Assembly: GCF_008710155.1 (NCBI RefSeq)
Contig: NZ_VYPZ01000001.1
Span: forward strand, 124,001-188,000
DNA: 64,000 bases
Direction of reading: 5' to 3'
Source of the DNA: Sphingobium limneticum
GTDB taxonomy: Bacteria; Pseudomonadota; Alphaproteobacteria; Sphingomonadales; Sphingomonadaceae
Shown here one piece after another: positions 26,426 through 33,156 of this stretch. A model generated the notes under the pieces. It was not told the origin of the DNA and ran no database searches. It worked only from the letters and a program-made list of their open reading frames with translations. Position 1 is the first letter of the stretch. Every line of letters starts with the position of its first letter. Made by a program: the position numbers and the translations under genes.

Positions 26426-27214
26426 ATGATGCAGGGCGTACCCGGCTGGACGGGCGAACTGATCCTGGTCGGCATTGCGTCGGCCCGCTTCGGCTTCGCC
26501 TTCATCATGATCCCGCTCTTTGGCAAGGATACGATCCCCGCGACCGTGCGCAACGGCATCATCCTCACCTTCGGCGGTATCGCCTTCGCGCTCCAGCCCA
26601 ATTTCATGGTGCAGAATATCGGCACCTTCGGCTGGGCGGCGATGCTTCTGCGCGAAGCGGGTATCGGCGTCGCCATCGGCTTCTTCTTCGGCACCATCCT
26701 CTGGGCGATGCAGGCGGCGGGCGAGATCGTCGATGCAAAGGTCGGCGCGACCATCGGCCAGCTGATCGATCCCAATAGCGGCGGACAGGTATCGCTCACC
26801 GGCGCGCTGATGGAACGGCTCGCCCATGTCCTGTTCGCGGCGTCGGGTGGCATCTTGCTGCTGGTCGCGACCATCATGGAAAGCTTCGCCGTCTGGCCGA
26901 TCGCGCAAAGCTGGCCGCGGCTCGACCCGCACAGCATGATCCTGTTCGAAGGCGAATTTGGCCGGCTGATGGCGCTTGCCCTCATCTTCGCCGCGCCGAT
27001 CCTCGTCATGCTCTATGTCGTGGACGCCGCGCTCGGCCTGCTCAACCGCTTCGCCCAGCAATTGAACGTCTTCTCCCTCTCGCTCTCGATCAAGAGCTGG
27101 GCGGCCAGCGCCCTGCTGCTCATCCTGGTGCCGTTGCTGGCACAGGCGGTCATCATGGACCTGTCGACGCGGCAGGATGTGGTCCGCTCGGTAGCCAGGG
27201 CTTTCGCCCGATGA
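26426..27214 (+). CDS. sctT: T3SS export apparatus protein SctT
   Basis: 262 residues from ATG 26426 (ATG 26429 is equally possible). Six or more membrane segments; ARFGFAFIMIPLFGKDTIPATVRNGI, REAGIGVAIGFFFGTILWAMQAAGEIVDAKVG and FAQQLNVFSLSLSIKSWAA are FliR/YscT signatures. Completes the R-S-T export gate and overlaps the following regulator gene by four bases (ATGA). Confidence 0.95.
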   Translation: MMQGVPGWTGELILVGIASARFGFAFIMIPLFGKDTIPATVRNGIILTFGGIAFALQPNFMVQNIGTFGWAAMLLREAGIGVAIGFFFGTILWAMQAAGEIVDAKVGATIGQLIDPNSGGQVSLTGALMERLAHVLFAASGGILLLVATIMESFAVWPIAQSWPRLDPHSMILFEGEFGRLMALALIFAAPILVMLYVVDAALGLLNRFAQQLNVFSLSLSIKSWAASALLLILVPLLAQAVIMDLSTRQDVVRSVARAFAR

Positions 27215-27558
27215 CCGCCGATCAGGAAGAGGAAGCCCGCCTGCGCGAATTGATGCGCCTGCTGCGACAGGCGGACGCGCGCGCGGGCGAAGAGGATGTG
27301 CCGCTCGGCGAATATCGCATCCCCCGCTCGCGCGTGCCCGAACGGCATCTGACCGGCATCGGCGCGCTGACGAAGACGGAGGTGGCAGTGATGCGCTTCC
27401 TGGGCTGGGGCCGCGCCAATGCCGACATCGCGACGCTTCTGGTCATCAGCGAAAATACGGTGCGCGTCCACCTCAACAATATGTGCCGGAAACTGGAACT
27501 GGACGGCGTGCGAGAATTGAATGCACTGGCCGGCCTGCTGTTTCATCCGCTCACTTAG
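27211..27558 (+). CDS. LuxR-type DNA-binding regulator, probable T3SS regulator
   Basis: 115 residues: a charged helical leader (EEEARLRELMRLLRQADARA) and a C-terminal LuxR/GerE helix-turn-helix (LTKTEVAVMRFLGWGRANAD IATLLVISENTVRVHLNNMC pattern, then RKLELDGVRELNALAGLL). There is no receiver or ligand-binding domain. Translational coupling to sctT makes it part of the export operon, so its level follows that of the apparatus. LuxR-type proteins bind short inverted repeats of about this size, so it is a natural candidate to read the tandem CTARTCG boxes before substrate genes. That link is inference. Confidence 0.88.
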   Translation: MTADQEEEARLRELMRLLRQADARAGEEDVPLGEYRIPRSRVPERHLTGIGALTKTEVAVMRFLGWGRANADIATLLVISENTVRVHLNNMCRKLELDGVRELNALAGLLFHPLT

Positions 27559-27559
27559 A

Positions 27560-27602
27560 GCATTTTGAAGTCAGATGGCACAGCTGACGGCTCGCAAAAT
27601 GC
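27560..27602. repeat. Hairpin after the LuxR-type gene
   Basis: GCATTTTG (27560-27567) pairs with CAAAATGC (27595-27602), with GTCAG/CTGAC pairing inside the loop. No T-run follows on the plus strand. It starts within two bases of the LuxR-type stop. Confidence 0.6.
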
Positions 27603-27615
27603 GGAAAAAAAGAGT

Positions 27616-27659
27616 CTTAGAGCATGATCCGATTCAATCCAATCGGATCATGCTCTAAG
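27616..27659 (-). terminator. Long perfect hairpin, terminator for higBA
   Basis: Nineteen-base perfect arms (27616-27634 and 27641-27659; core AGAGCATGATCCGATT) with a six-base loop. Read on the minus strand the hairpin is followed by ACTCTTTTTTT, so it should terminate higBA; on the plus strand it also lies after the LuxR-type gene and can stop read-through. Confidence 0.78.
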
Positions 27660-27664
27660 AAGCG

Positions 27665-27964
27665 TCAGGCCGCAACCAGCCGCTTCACGTCGATCGCATC
27701 TTCATGCATGCGCGCCTGCGCGATGTCATAAGCAGCCTGCATCCGCAGCAGCGTGTCGGCCTGTACGCCGAACGCCTTCTCGAACCGGATCGCCATGTCG
27801 GCGGACAATTTCGCATGGCCGTTGAGCAGGCCGCTCAAAGCCTGCCGCGACACGCCGAAATGCTGTGCGAGCGCTTTGATATTCATGCCATGCGGTTCGA
27901 CCAGCTGGCGCCGAAGCCAGGGGCCGGGATGTACATGCAGGGACGGGTGAATCCTGATCGCCAT
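27665..27964 (-). CDS. higA: HigA-family antitoxin
   Basis: 99 residues from ATG 27964. RIHPSLHVHPGPWLRRQLVE followed by the helix-turn-helix NIKALAQHFGVSRQALSGLLNG and DMAIRFEKAFGVQADTLLRMQ is the typical HigA/VapI-type antitoxin. It overlaps the toxin stop by one base (TGATG), with toxin first, as in higBA loci. It would neutralise HigB and repress the operon. Confidence 0.92.
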   Translation of the reverse strand: MAIRIHPSLHVHPGPWLRRQLVEPHGMNIKALAQHFGVSRQALSGLLNGHAKLSADMAIRFEKAFGVQADTLLRMQAAYDIAQARMHEDAIDVKRLVAA

Positions 27965-28245
27965 CAATGATAATCCTCCAGATCCAGATCCGCGACGGTG
28001 GTTGCATCGACCAGCGTGAATGTCAGGCGCCAATTACGGGTGACTGTCATCGCATAGCGGCCCTTTCGATCCCCGGTAAGTGGATGGAAACCGAAATTGG
28101 GCGGCACGGCAAGTTCATCCACGCTGGATGCTGCGGCCATGAACGCGATCATGTCGGCAATGCGTTCGGGCTCGATCACGCCCTTTGCTTTGCCCGTCTC
28201 CACGAAGCGTCGCAGCGCCTTATGCGAGATGCTGGCTATATCCAT
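27964..28245 (-). CDS. higB: HigB-family toxin (RelE superfamily)
   Basis: 93 residues. SHKALRRFVETGKAKGVIEP, PNFGFHPLTGDRKGRYAMTV and RNWRLTFTLVD are conserved in HigB ribosome-dependent mRNA interferases; the short N-terminus and the final DLDLEDYH are typical. Paired with higA. The module lies between the T3SS export operon and the substrate genes, transcribed oppositely to both. Confidence 0.92.
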   Translation of the reverse strand: MDIASISHKALRRFVETGKAKGVIEPERIADMIAFMAAASSVDELAVPPNFGFHPLTGDRKGRYAMTVTRNWRLTFTLVDATTVADLDLEDYH

Positions 28246-28322
28246 GTGTCAAGCGATGACTGACACAGGATTGTTGGCGCGTCAAGTCATGGTTGACACA
28301 TGGCTGCGCTGGCGACGCGTAC

Positions 28323-28360
28323 CTAATCGGATCGCTTATGCCCCTAGTCGGATCGGGGAG
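28323..28360 (+). promoter_or_regulatory. Tandem CTARTCG box (site A)
   Basis: CTAATCGGATCG at 28323 and CTAGTCGGATCG at 28344, 21 bp apart, then GGGGAG. It lies 115 bp before the gene starting at 28476; the other four sites lie 57-65 bp before theirs. Confidence 0.75.
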
Positions 28361-28475
28361 GGCGGACGGCGGGCGGACCCGGCATACAGGATGGCGACGA
28401 CGGCGATGACGCTCCGGGAGGGGCAGCGCCGATCGGGGGCCTCCCGGCCAAATATTGCTGAAAAGGAGATATGAG

Positions 28476-29084
28476 ATGTTCGGTATCGGCGGTTTCAATC
28501 CCGTTTCCCTCCTCGCCACGGCCGCTTTGGGTCCGCTTGGCGGCATTGTCGCCCAACTCGCCCAGCAGGTCGTGTCGCAGCTCGGCCAGCAGCTGGTGGG
28601 CCAGCTTGGCCAGCAGCTGGGCCTGTCGCAGGGCATCATCCAGGACGCGCAGCAGAATTTCACCGACCAGCTGACCGGTTTCCAGGGCGGCTCGGCCACC
28701 GACGCGAATGACGCCATTTCGCAGCTGGGCGAAACGCTCGGTGCCTCGCCGACGGAAATCGGTCAGGCCCAGAATGACTTCCAGAATGCCATAGACGACA
28801 TTCTGAGCAACATCGCCGGCGGCGACGATGTGAAGGATGCCCGCGCCGGCGGCACCGGCAAGGCGGCCGGCTGGCTGATGGCCATGGCGAAGGAACTGGG
28901 TGGCAAGATGGACAGCATGGCCAAGGATATCGAAAAGCTGTCGAAGAAGGCCGATGGCAAGAATCCGGGCGCATCGACCGAATTCACCGCCATGTCGCAG
29001 CAGTTCGGCATCCTGTCGAACGCCGCTGCCACCGGGCTCAAGGCGATCGGCGAAGCCATGTCCAACATGGCGCGCAAGCAGTAA
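28476..29084 (+). CDS. Harpin/filament-like secreted T3SS protein (unassigned)
   Basis: 202 residues from ATG 28476 with AAGGAG at seven bases; no signal peptide. The N-terminal third is Gln/Gly/Leu-rich (IVAQLAQQVVSQLGQQLVGQ), the middle is Asp/Gln-rich, and the C-terminal half is a charged amphipathic helix (KELGGKMDSMAKDIEKLSKK) with a final helix ending GLKAIGEAMSNMARKQ. That tail matches the end of the needle-like protein at 16463-16777 (SKALETMARKQ). Low Cys, Gly-rich and helical composition is like harpins and EspA/SseB-type filament proteins. I do not recognise the family; pilus/filament subunit or translocator is inference. A tandem CTARTCG box precedes it. Confidence 0.8.
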   Translation: MFGIGGFNPVSLLATAALGPLGGIVAQLAQQVVSQLGQQLVGQLGQQLGLSQGIIQDAQQNFTDQLTGFQGGSATDANDAISQLGETLGASPTEIGQAQNDFQNAIDDILSNIAGGDDVKDARAGGTGKAAGWLMAMAKELGGKMDSMAKDIEKLSKKADGKNPGASTEFTAMSQQFGILSNAAATGLKAIGEAMSNMARKQ

Positions 29085-29108
29085 TCCTGCCGCATTTACC
29101 GCACGGTT

Positions 29109-29138
29109 CGGGGGCTGGCGCATTGGCGCTGGCCCCCG
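29109..29138 (+). terminator. GC-rich stem-loop after the filament-like gene
   Basis: CGGGGGC (29109-29115) pairs with GCCCCCG (29132-29138), extended by inner CGC/GCG pairing. No T-run; possibly an attenuator or an RNA-stabilising 3' stem that lowers expression of the next two genes relative to the first. Confidence 0.4.
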
Positions 29139-29199
29139 GCTGCGTTACGGCGAAACGGAAGCCGCACGACGCTCCGTCAAACTGGAAAAGGATGATGTG

Positions 29200-29493
29200 A
29201 TGACGAAAATGGCCATATTCCTCGCGACCGCTTCTGCTTTCTGGTCCGTCCCCGCTTCGGCTCAGCTGGACTCCATGTCCTGGGGCGACGCTTCCGCCAG
29301 CCTTGGCCAGACTCAGGTGATGAGCGAAGTCATCAACGAGCAGGCACGATCGGGTGGCCGCACCAGCGCCGTCTCCTCCAAACAGCGCGCCCAGGCGACT
29401 TGCGCTCAGCGGGATTCGCTCAAGGCCAAGCATGGCGCCAACGATCCGCGCATCCAGCAGCTCTACAAACTCTGCGCCAAGCAAGGCTATTGA
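29200..29493 (+). CDS. Small Sec-exported protein with C-terminal LCAK motif (paralogue 1)
   Basis: 97 residues from ATG 29200. The signal peptide is MTKMAIFLATASAFWSVPASAQ. The mature part has ATCAQRDSLKAKHGANDPRI then QQLYKLCAKQGY: two Cys in a basic, helical domain. The neighbouring protein at 29501 shares this C-terminal pattern, so the two are tandem paralogues. Function unknown. Being periplasmic and downstream of a T3SS substrate gene, they could be accessory or immunity proteins. Confidence 0.75.
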   Translation: MTKMAIFLATASAFWSVPASAQLDSMSWGDASASLGQTQVMSEVINEQARSGGRTSAVSSKQRAQATCAQRDSLKAKHGANDPRIQQLYKLCAKQGY

Positions 29494-29500
29494 CCCGCCC

Positions 29501-29791
29501 ATGCTGCGCCTGATCCTCGCGTTCGGCGCCCTCATCTTCCCGATCGGGGCGGTGGCGCAGGATGTCGCGCCCGTCATCACCCCCGGTCAGGTGGCCGAAG
29601 GGCAATATTACCGCTCCCGCATGGGCACGCAGGCCAAGGCGAAATCCGGCGCCACCCGCGCCCGTCCGCCTGTCACCCGCGCCCGCCAGCAGCAGATATG
29701 TGCCAGTCGCGCGTTATTTCGCGAGAAAATGGGCGCCAGCGATCCGCAAGTGCTGAAACTGGATTCGCTCTGCGCCAAGGCCGGCTTCTGA
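29501..29791 (+). CDS. Small Sec-exported protein with C-terminal LCAK motif (paralogue 2)
   Basis: 96 residues from ATG 29501, seven bases after the previous stop. The signal peptide is MLRLILAFGALIFPIGAVAQ. The C-terminus QICASRALFREKMGASDPQV then LKLDSLCAKAGF lines up with paralogue 1 (Cys, basic helix, GAxDPxxxxLxxLCAKxG). No known domain. Same operon as 28476 and 29200; a new promoter element for the next gene begins 28 bases after its stop. Confidence 0.72.
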   Translation: MLRLILAFGALIFPIGAVAQDVAPVITPGQVAEGQYYRSRMGTQAKAKSGATRARPPVTRARQQQICASRALFREKMGASDPQVLKLDSLCAKAGF

Positions 29792-29819
29792 TCCGGTCGA
29801 AGGCCACTTGCGCATCCCC

Positions 29820-29856
29820 CTAATCGTTCCGACTATATCGCTAGTCTAATCGCGGA
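29820..29856 (+). promoter_or_regulatory. Tandem CTARTCG box (site B)
   Basis: CTAATCGTTCCGACTAT at 29820 and CTAGTCTAATCGCGGA at 29841, 21 bp apart; ends 65 bp before the ATG at 29922. The first unit is nearly palindromic (CTAATCG/CGACTAT). Confidence 0.75.
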
Positions 29857-29921
29857 CTGAACCTCCGGCGCCCGGCGGGTAGCATCATCCGACCCCGTGA
29901 AATGCGGCAAGGAGGACAGCC

Positions 29922-30425
29922 ATGCTCGAATCGATCCTGTCGGACGTCGCCAATCTGCGCTGGCACCTGCCGTTGCGCACCCCGCAGGACAGCCGGAACG
30001 AGGCGAACTGGAACGCCGCCGAATCCGGCGCGGTGCGCGACATGCTGACCGGCACGCCGTTGGTCTTTCCGCGCATCGCTCATGTCTATCTGGTGCAGGG
30101 CGGCGCGGTCGCCGACACCGAAGGTGGGGCGGAACAAAGCTTCTCGCCCTCGACCGAGCCGAGCTTCGATATCGGCGGCGGCTATGCGCTGCGTTTCGAC
30201 AGCGCGCGCGGCATCATCGCCCTGACCCATGATGGCGGCGAAGTCCCGCTCTGGGGCGAAGGCGGGATCGCCGCTCATGCCGGCTTTCAGCTTCCGGACG
30301 GCACGCGCATCGCGATCGACGCGGCGGCCGCCGCCGATCATCCCGACGGTGTGACGCCTGCCCGCATCACGATCGAAAGCAGCACCGGCGGCACCACGAT
30401 CCTGTCCGCTAGTCGATCCGACTAG
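29922..30425 (+). CDS. DUF1521-like protein without the cleavage motif, candidate T3SS substrate
   Basis: 167 residues from ATG 29922 with AAGGAGGA upstream; no signal peptide. The core (SFDIGGGYALRFDSARGIIA, then GEVPLWGEGGIAAHAGFQLP, DGTRIAIDAAAA, ARITIESSTGG) aligns by eye with the DUF1521 protein at 30975-31865 (GDGYRLELD, GETTRIWGDPHVD, FQLENGTKITIDT, SQLTITKGD), but WGEGG replaces WGDPHVD, so it should not self-cleave. It is shorter, with no helical N-terminal region. Box B lies 65 bp upstream. The relationship is by visual alignment only. Confidence 0.75.
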   Translation: MLESILSDVANLRWHLPLRTPQDSRNEANWNAAESGAVRDMLTGTPLVFPRIAHVYLVQGGAVADTEGGAEQSFSPSTEPSFDIGGGYALRFDSARGIIALTHDGGEVPLWGEGGIAAHAGFQLPDGTRIAIDAAAAADHPDGVTPARITIESSTGGTTILSASRSD

Positions 30426-30445
30426 CCCCCTAATCGGATCGCGGA
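30409..30445 (+). promoter_or_regulatory. Tandem CTARTCG box (site C) with perfect palindromic unit
   Basis: CTAGTCGATCCGACTAG at 30409-30425 has perfect 7-bp arms, and CTAATCGGATCGCGGA starts at 30430, 21 bp from the first. The box overlaps the last codons of the upstream gene and ends 64 bp before the ATG at 30510. Confidence 0.8.
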
Positions 30446-30509
30446 GCGCGCTGCACCCGCCGATCTGCTCTTATGATCATACAAGACATCGCAACGGACG
30501 GACGCCATC

Positions 30510-30944
30510 ATGACCATCGACCCCAGCATCAGCAGCGCCGGCCCGATCGGCGCCATCGCCGCCGCCGGTGATGGCGCGCGGGGTGCTGGCCCGGTCGATG
30601 CGATCCGCGCCATCGCGACCAATGTCGTATCCGGCGTCGCCGCCAGTTTCGGCCTGCTCCCGGTCAATGCGCCGGGGCAGGGCGACGTCTACGGCCTGCG
30701 CGCCGCATCCGACGCGTTGGGAACCGCCCTTGGCGGATCGGCCGCCGATCAGGGTGCGCTGACCCGCGCGGTCGAGGATTTCGCGAGCGCCGTCGCCACC
30801 GACATGGCGGCCTATGCCGACGGTCGCACACTCACCCTGGTGGACGGCGCCCTTGCCGCTTCCACCCTGGCAAACGCCGGCGACATCGCCGGCATCATCG
30901 ACGGGCTGGACCAGGCGCGTGTCGCGCTGGAGGGCGCCCGGTAA
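30510..30944 (+). CDS. Unrecognised small acidic protein, candidate T3SS substrate
   Basis: 144 residues, no signal peptide, Ala/Gly/Asp-rich, no Cys. It is predicted mostly helical (AVEDFASAVATDMAAYADGR, AGDIAGIIDGLDQARVALEG). Nothing in it identifies a family. It is first after box C and lies 30 bases upstream of the DUF1521 protein gene, so it may be that protein's partner or chaperone (small, acidic, in front of an effector) or a secreted protein itself. Both ideas are inference. Confidence 0.7.
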   Translation: MTIDPSISSAGPIGAIAAAGDGARGAGPVDAIRAIATNVVSGVAASFGLLPVNAPGQGDVYGLRAASDALGTALGGSAADQGALTRAVEDFASAVATDMAAYADGRTLTLVDGALAASTLANAGDIAGIIDGLDQARVALEGAR

Positions 30945-30974
30945 ACTCCGCTTTGGAAGAGGAAGGGAACGGTC

Positions 30975-31865
30975 ATGACGACGATCATCAACAATAACAC
31001 GTTCAACCTGAACTTCGCCGTCAACAATAATTTCGGCAGCAACGCCGCGGCCGCTCTTGGCGGCGGTTTCTCCACCCAGCTCGCCGCCGGCCTCGTCGCC
31101 AGCTATTTCCAGCCTCTCTTCGCCAGCGCCTTCGCCTCGGCCACGCTGCCGATGCTGCTCAACTTTCAGGGCGGCCAGGTGCAGCAGGGACCGGACGGTA
31201 CGTCCAGTTTTGCCGCGACCGAAGGCGCCAGCTGGACCGCCTCGCTCCAGAATGAGAGCGAGGGGCAGATCGACCTTGGCGACGGCTATCGCCTCGAACT
31301 GGACGAGCGCAATTCGGAAATCCGCCTTTATAACGACAATACGGGCGAAACCACGCGCATCTGGGGCGACCCGCATGTCGATATCGATGGCAAGCACAGT
31401 TTCGATTTCTGGGGCAAGACGACCTTCCAGCTGGAAAACGGCACGAAGATCACCATCGACACCGAACAATATGCGGCCAACCCCAATGAATATGTCGCCA
31501 GCCAGCTGACCATTACCAAGGGCGATCAGGCGATCGTTGTCGACGGCATCAGCCAGAATGACATTGGCGACCTGTCCATCACTCAGTCGAACGACGGCTA
31601 TGCGCTGGACGCGGCCAAGGGTGACGGCTTCGTGTTGCAGGAAAATGCCACCGGCGCCGGCTGGCGCTCGGAACTGACCGGCGACATCGCGACTCAGGTG
31701 GATCTGAACGCCACCCGCGTCGGCGCCGCTTATGGTCCGGGCAGCGACACGCCCAGCCTCGGCGAAATCAGCGATCAGCTCAGCAGCTTCCTGCTGGTGG
31801 GCATCGCCAGTTCCATTCTCGCAGCGACGCTGGACGGCGGCAACAACAACTACCGCCGGGCCTGA
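30975..31865 (+). CDS. DUF1521 (NopE-like) protein with GDPHVD autocleavage motif, candidate T3SS effector
   Basis: 296 residues, no signal peptide. The Asn-rich N-terminus (TTIINNNTFNLNFAVNNNFG) precedes a hydrophobic stretch at 35-65. The DUF1521 domain runs from about 98 to 225, with RIWGDPHVDIDGKHSFDFWG; GDPHVD is residues 131-136. In Bradyrhizobium NopE1, a T3SS effector, DUF1521 domains cut themselves between Asp and Pro of this motif when calcium or similar ions bind. The many Asp/Asn loops fit metal binding. A hydrophobic C-terminal segment (FLLVGIASSILAATL) follows. It is in the operon behind box C. Effector status is inferred from family and context. Confidence 0.88.
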   Translation: MTTIINNNTFNLNFAVNNNFGSNAAAALGGGFSTQLAAGLVASYFQPLFASAFASATLPMLLNFQGGQVQQGPDGTSSFAATEGASWTASLQNESEGQIDLGDGYRLELDERNSEIRLYNDNTGETTRIWGDPHVDIDGKHSFDFWGKTTFQLENGTKITIDTEQYAANPNEYVASQLTITKGDQAIVVDGISQNDIGDLSITQSNDGYALDAAKGDGFVLQENATGAGWRSELTGDIATQVDLNATRVGAAYGPGSDTPSLGEISDQLSSFLLVGIASSILAATLDGGNNNYRRA

Positions 31866-31871
31866 CGTCGC

Positions 31872-31910
31872 CGGGGCGGCCGCTCCCCGCTTATTCCCCC
31901 GGCCGCCCCG
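31872..31910 (+). terminator. GC-rich stem-loop after the DUF1521 gene
   Basis: Perfect 11-base arms (31872-31882 and 31900-31910, CGGGGCGGCCG and its complement) with a 17-base loop containing a second CCCC tract. No T-run; a partial terminator or mRNA 3' stem between the DUF1521 gene and the nuclease gene. Confidence 0.45.
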
Positions 31911-31988
31911 ACCCCATTCATCAGAGCAAGGCTCCAGCCGACCCCTATCGGCGCGCCTTGCACTCCACGAGGTATCGAGGGTGTAATC

Positions 31989-33143
31989 ATGGGTACGCAA
32001 GCTGCTGACAGCATAGGCCAGAGCCAGGCGGGCACAGGCTCGAACACGTCCACTTCGGCCGACGTCGCGACCGGCATGGTAAGAGAGCATCGGACCGCTG
32101 GCACCCTCGATACAACCGCGCTGGCCGCGGATGTTCAGGCGCGCACGACGGCCGATCCGCAGGCGCGGGCAGACCTGAGCGCCCAGGTCGAGGCGCAATT
32201 GTCGCCGGTGGAACAGGGCCAGTTCAGCGCTGCGCTGCACGTCGCGAACGACAATGGCGGCACGCAGCCAGCATCGGAAGAAGGCATCGGCTCTTTCTTC
32301 GACGGTTTGGTGAAGGGCGACTTCAGCGACAATGATAGCTGGTCCGCCACCGCCGGTCAGGTGATCGGTGGTTTCATCCCGGTCGTCGGCCAGATCGGCG
32401 ATGCCCGCGACACCATATCCGCGATCGGCGGCGTGATAGAGGGCAAGGACGGCGCCTGGGGCAATCTCGGCCTCACCGCACTGGGCTGGGTGCCCGGCCT
32501 GGGCGACGTGGCCAAGGGCGCGATCCGTGGCGGCGAAAAGGCGCTCGACGCCGGCACCGACGTCGCGCAGCAGGCCACCCGCCATGCCGACGATGTCGCC
32601 GACGGCGCAGGCGATGTCACTAGACAGGCGGACGAGCTGGCCGGTGCCGTCAGGACCGCAAAAGTCGGCCAGAACGAAGTCCGCTGGACCGCCGATGCGC
32701 AAGGCCGTCCGGTCCATGCGGAAGCCACGCTCAAGGAAGTGCATGACGGCGCCCCCCGTTCCAGCGCCGAGCAGACGGCGCAGAGCCAGACCGGCAAGTC
32801 CGGCAATGAAGGGGATCAGGGCGGTCACATTATCGGCCACCGCTTCATGCCCGATCAGGGCGTCAAGAACATGTTCCCGCAGGCCGGCCAGTTCAACAAC
32901 AGCGCCTATCGCACCATGGAAAATGAATGGGCCGACTGGGTCAGGGCCGGGGCGGAGGTCCGCATCAATGTCGACCTGAAAGATTATCAGGGCGTCCGGC
33001 CCGACACCGTCAATGTCAGCTACGACATTTATGACAAGGGCGGCGACCTGATCTATCAGGGCGGTGAGCGGTTCAAGAACGAAGCCGGACAGGTCTTTGA
33101 CCGCATGCCCAAGGCTGATATCGAAGCCTTGCTCAACCAGTAA
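31989..33143 (+). CDS. Nuclease toxin with pre-toxin region (DNA/RNA non-specific endonuclease type)
   Basis: 384 residues, no signal peptide. Parts: a polar N-terminus with a short LSPVEQGQFSAALHVANDNG module (71-90); a hydrophobic pre-toxin-like region at about 122-180 (VIGGFIPVVGQIGDARDTIS, LGWVPGLGDVAKGAIRGG), as placed before toxin domains in polymorphic toxins; and a C-terminal nuclease at about 225-375 with GNEGDQGGHIIGHRF (His280 and His284), FPQAGQFNNSAYRTMENEWA and EVRINVDL. This pattern is the Endonuclea_NS_2 family. The next gene encodes a YezG-like immunity protein. It lies in the T3SS substrate region, though it lacks its own CTARTCG box and may be read from box C. Confidence 0.88.
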   Translation: MGTQAADSIGQSQAGTGSNTSTSADVATGMVREHRTAGTLDTTALAADVQARTTADPQARADLSAQVEAQLSPVEQGQFSAALHVANDNGGTQPASEEGIGSFFDGLVKGDFSDNDSWSATAGQVIGGFIPVVGQIGDARDTISAIGGVIEGKDGAWGNLGLTALGWVPGLGDVAKGAIRGGEKALDAGTDVAQQATRHADDVADGAGDVTRQADELAGAVRTAKVGQNEVRWTADAQGRPVHAEATLKEVHDGAPRSSAEQTAQSQTGKSGNEGDQGGHIIGHRFMPDQGVKNMFPQAGQFNNSAYRTMENEWADWVRAGAEVRINVDLKDYQGVRPDTVNVSYDIYDKGGDLIYQGGERFKNEAGQVFDRMPKADIEALLNQ

Positions 33144-33156
33144 AGGACTGCCCCGC

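Noticed and set aside
11939-27558. Interpretation of the sct cluster as a flagellar cluster because of the FliO-like gene
   Set aside because: A secretin (SctC), SctD with FHA domain, SctJ lipoprotein, needle and rod genes are present, and no flagellin, hook or rod-capping gene is seen.
27616-27659. Attachment site or mobile-element end
   Set aside because: The perfect palindrome next to a T-run on the minus strand is better explained as a terminator; no integrase or direct repeats were found nearby.
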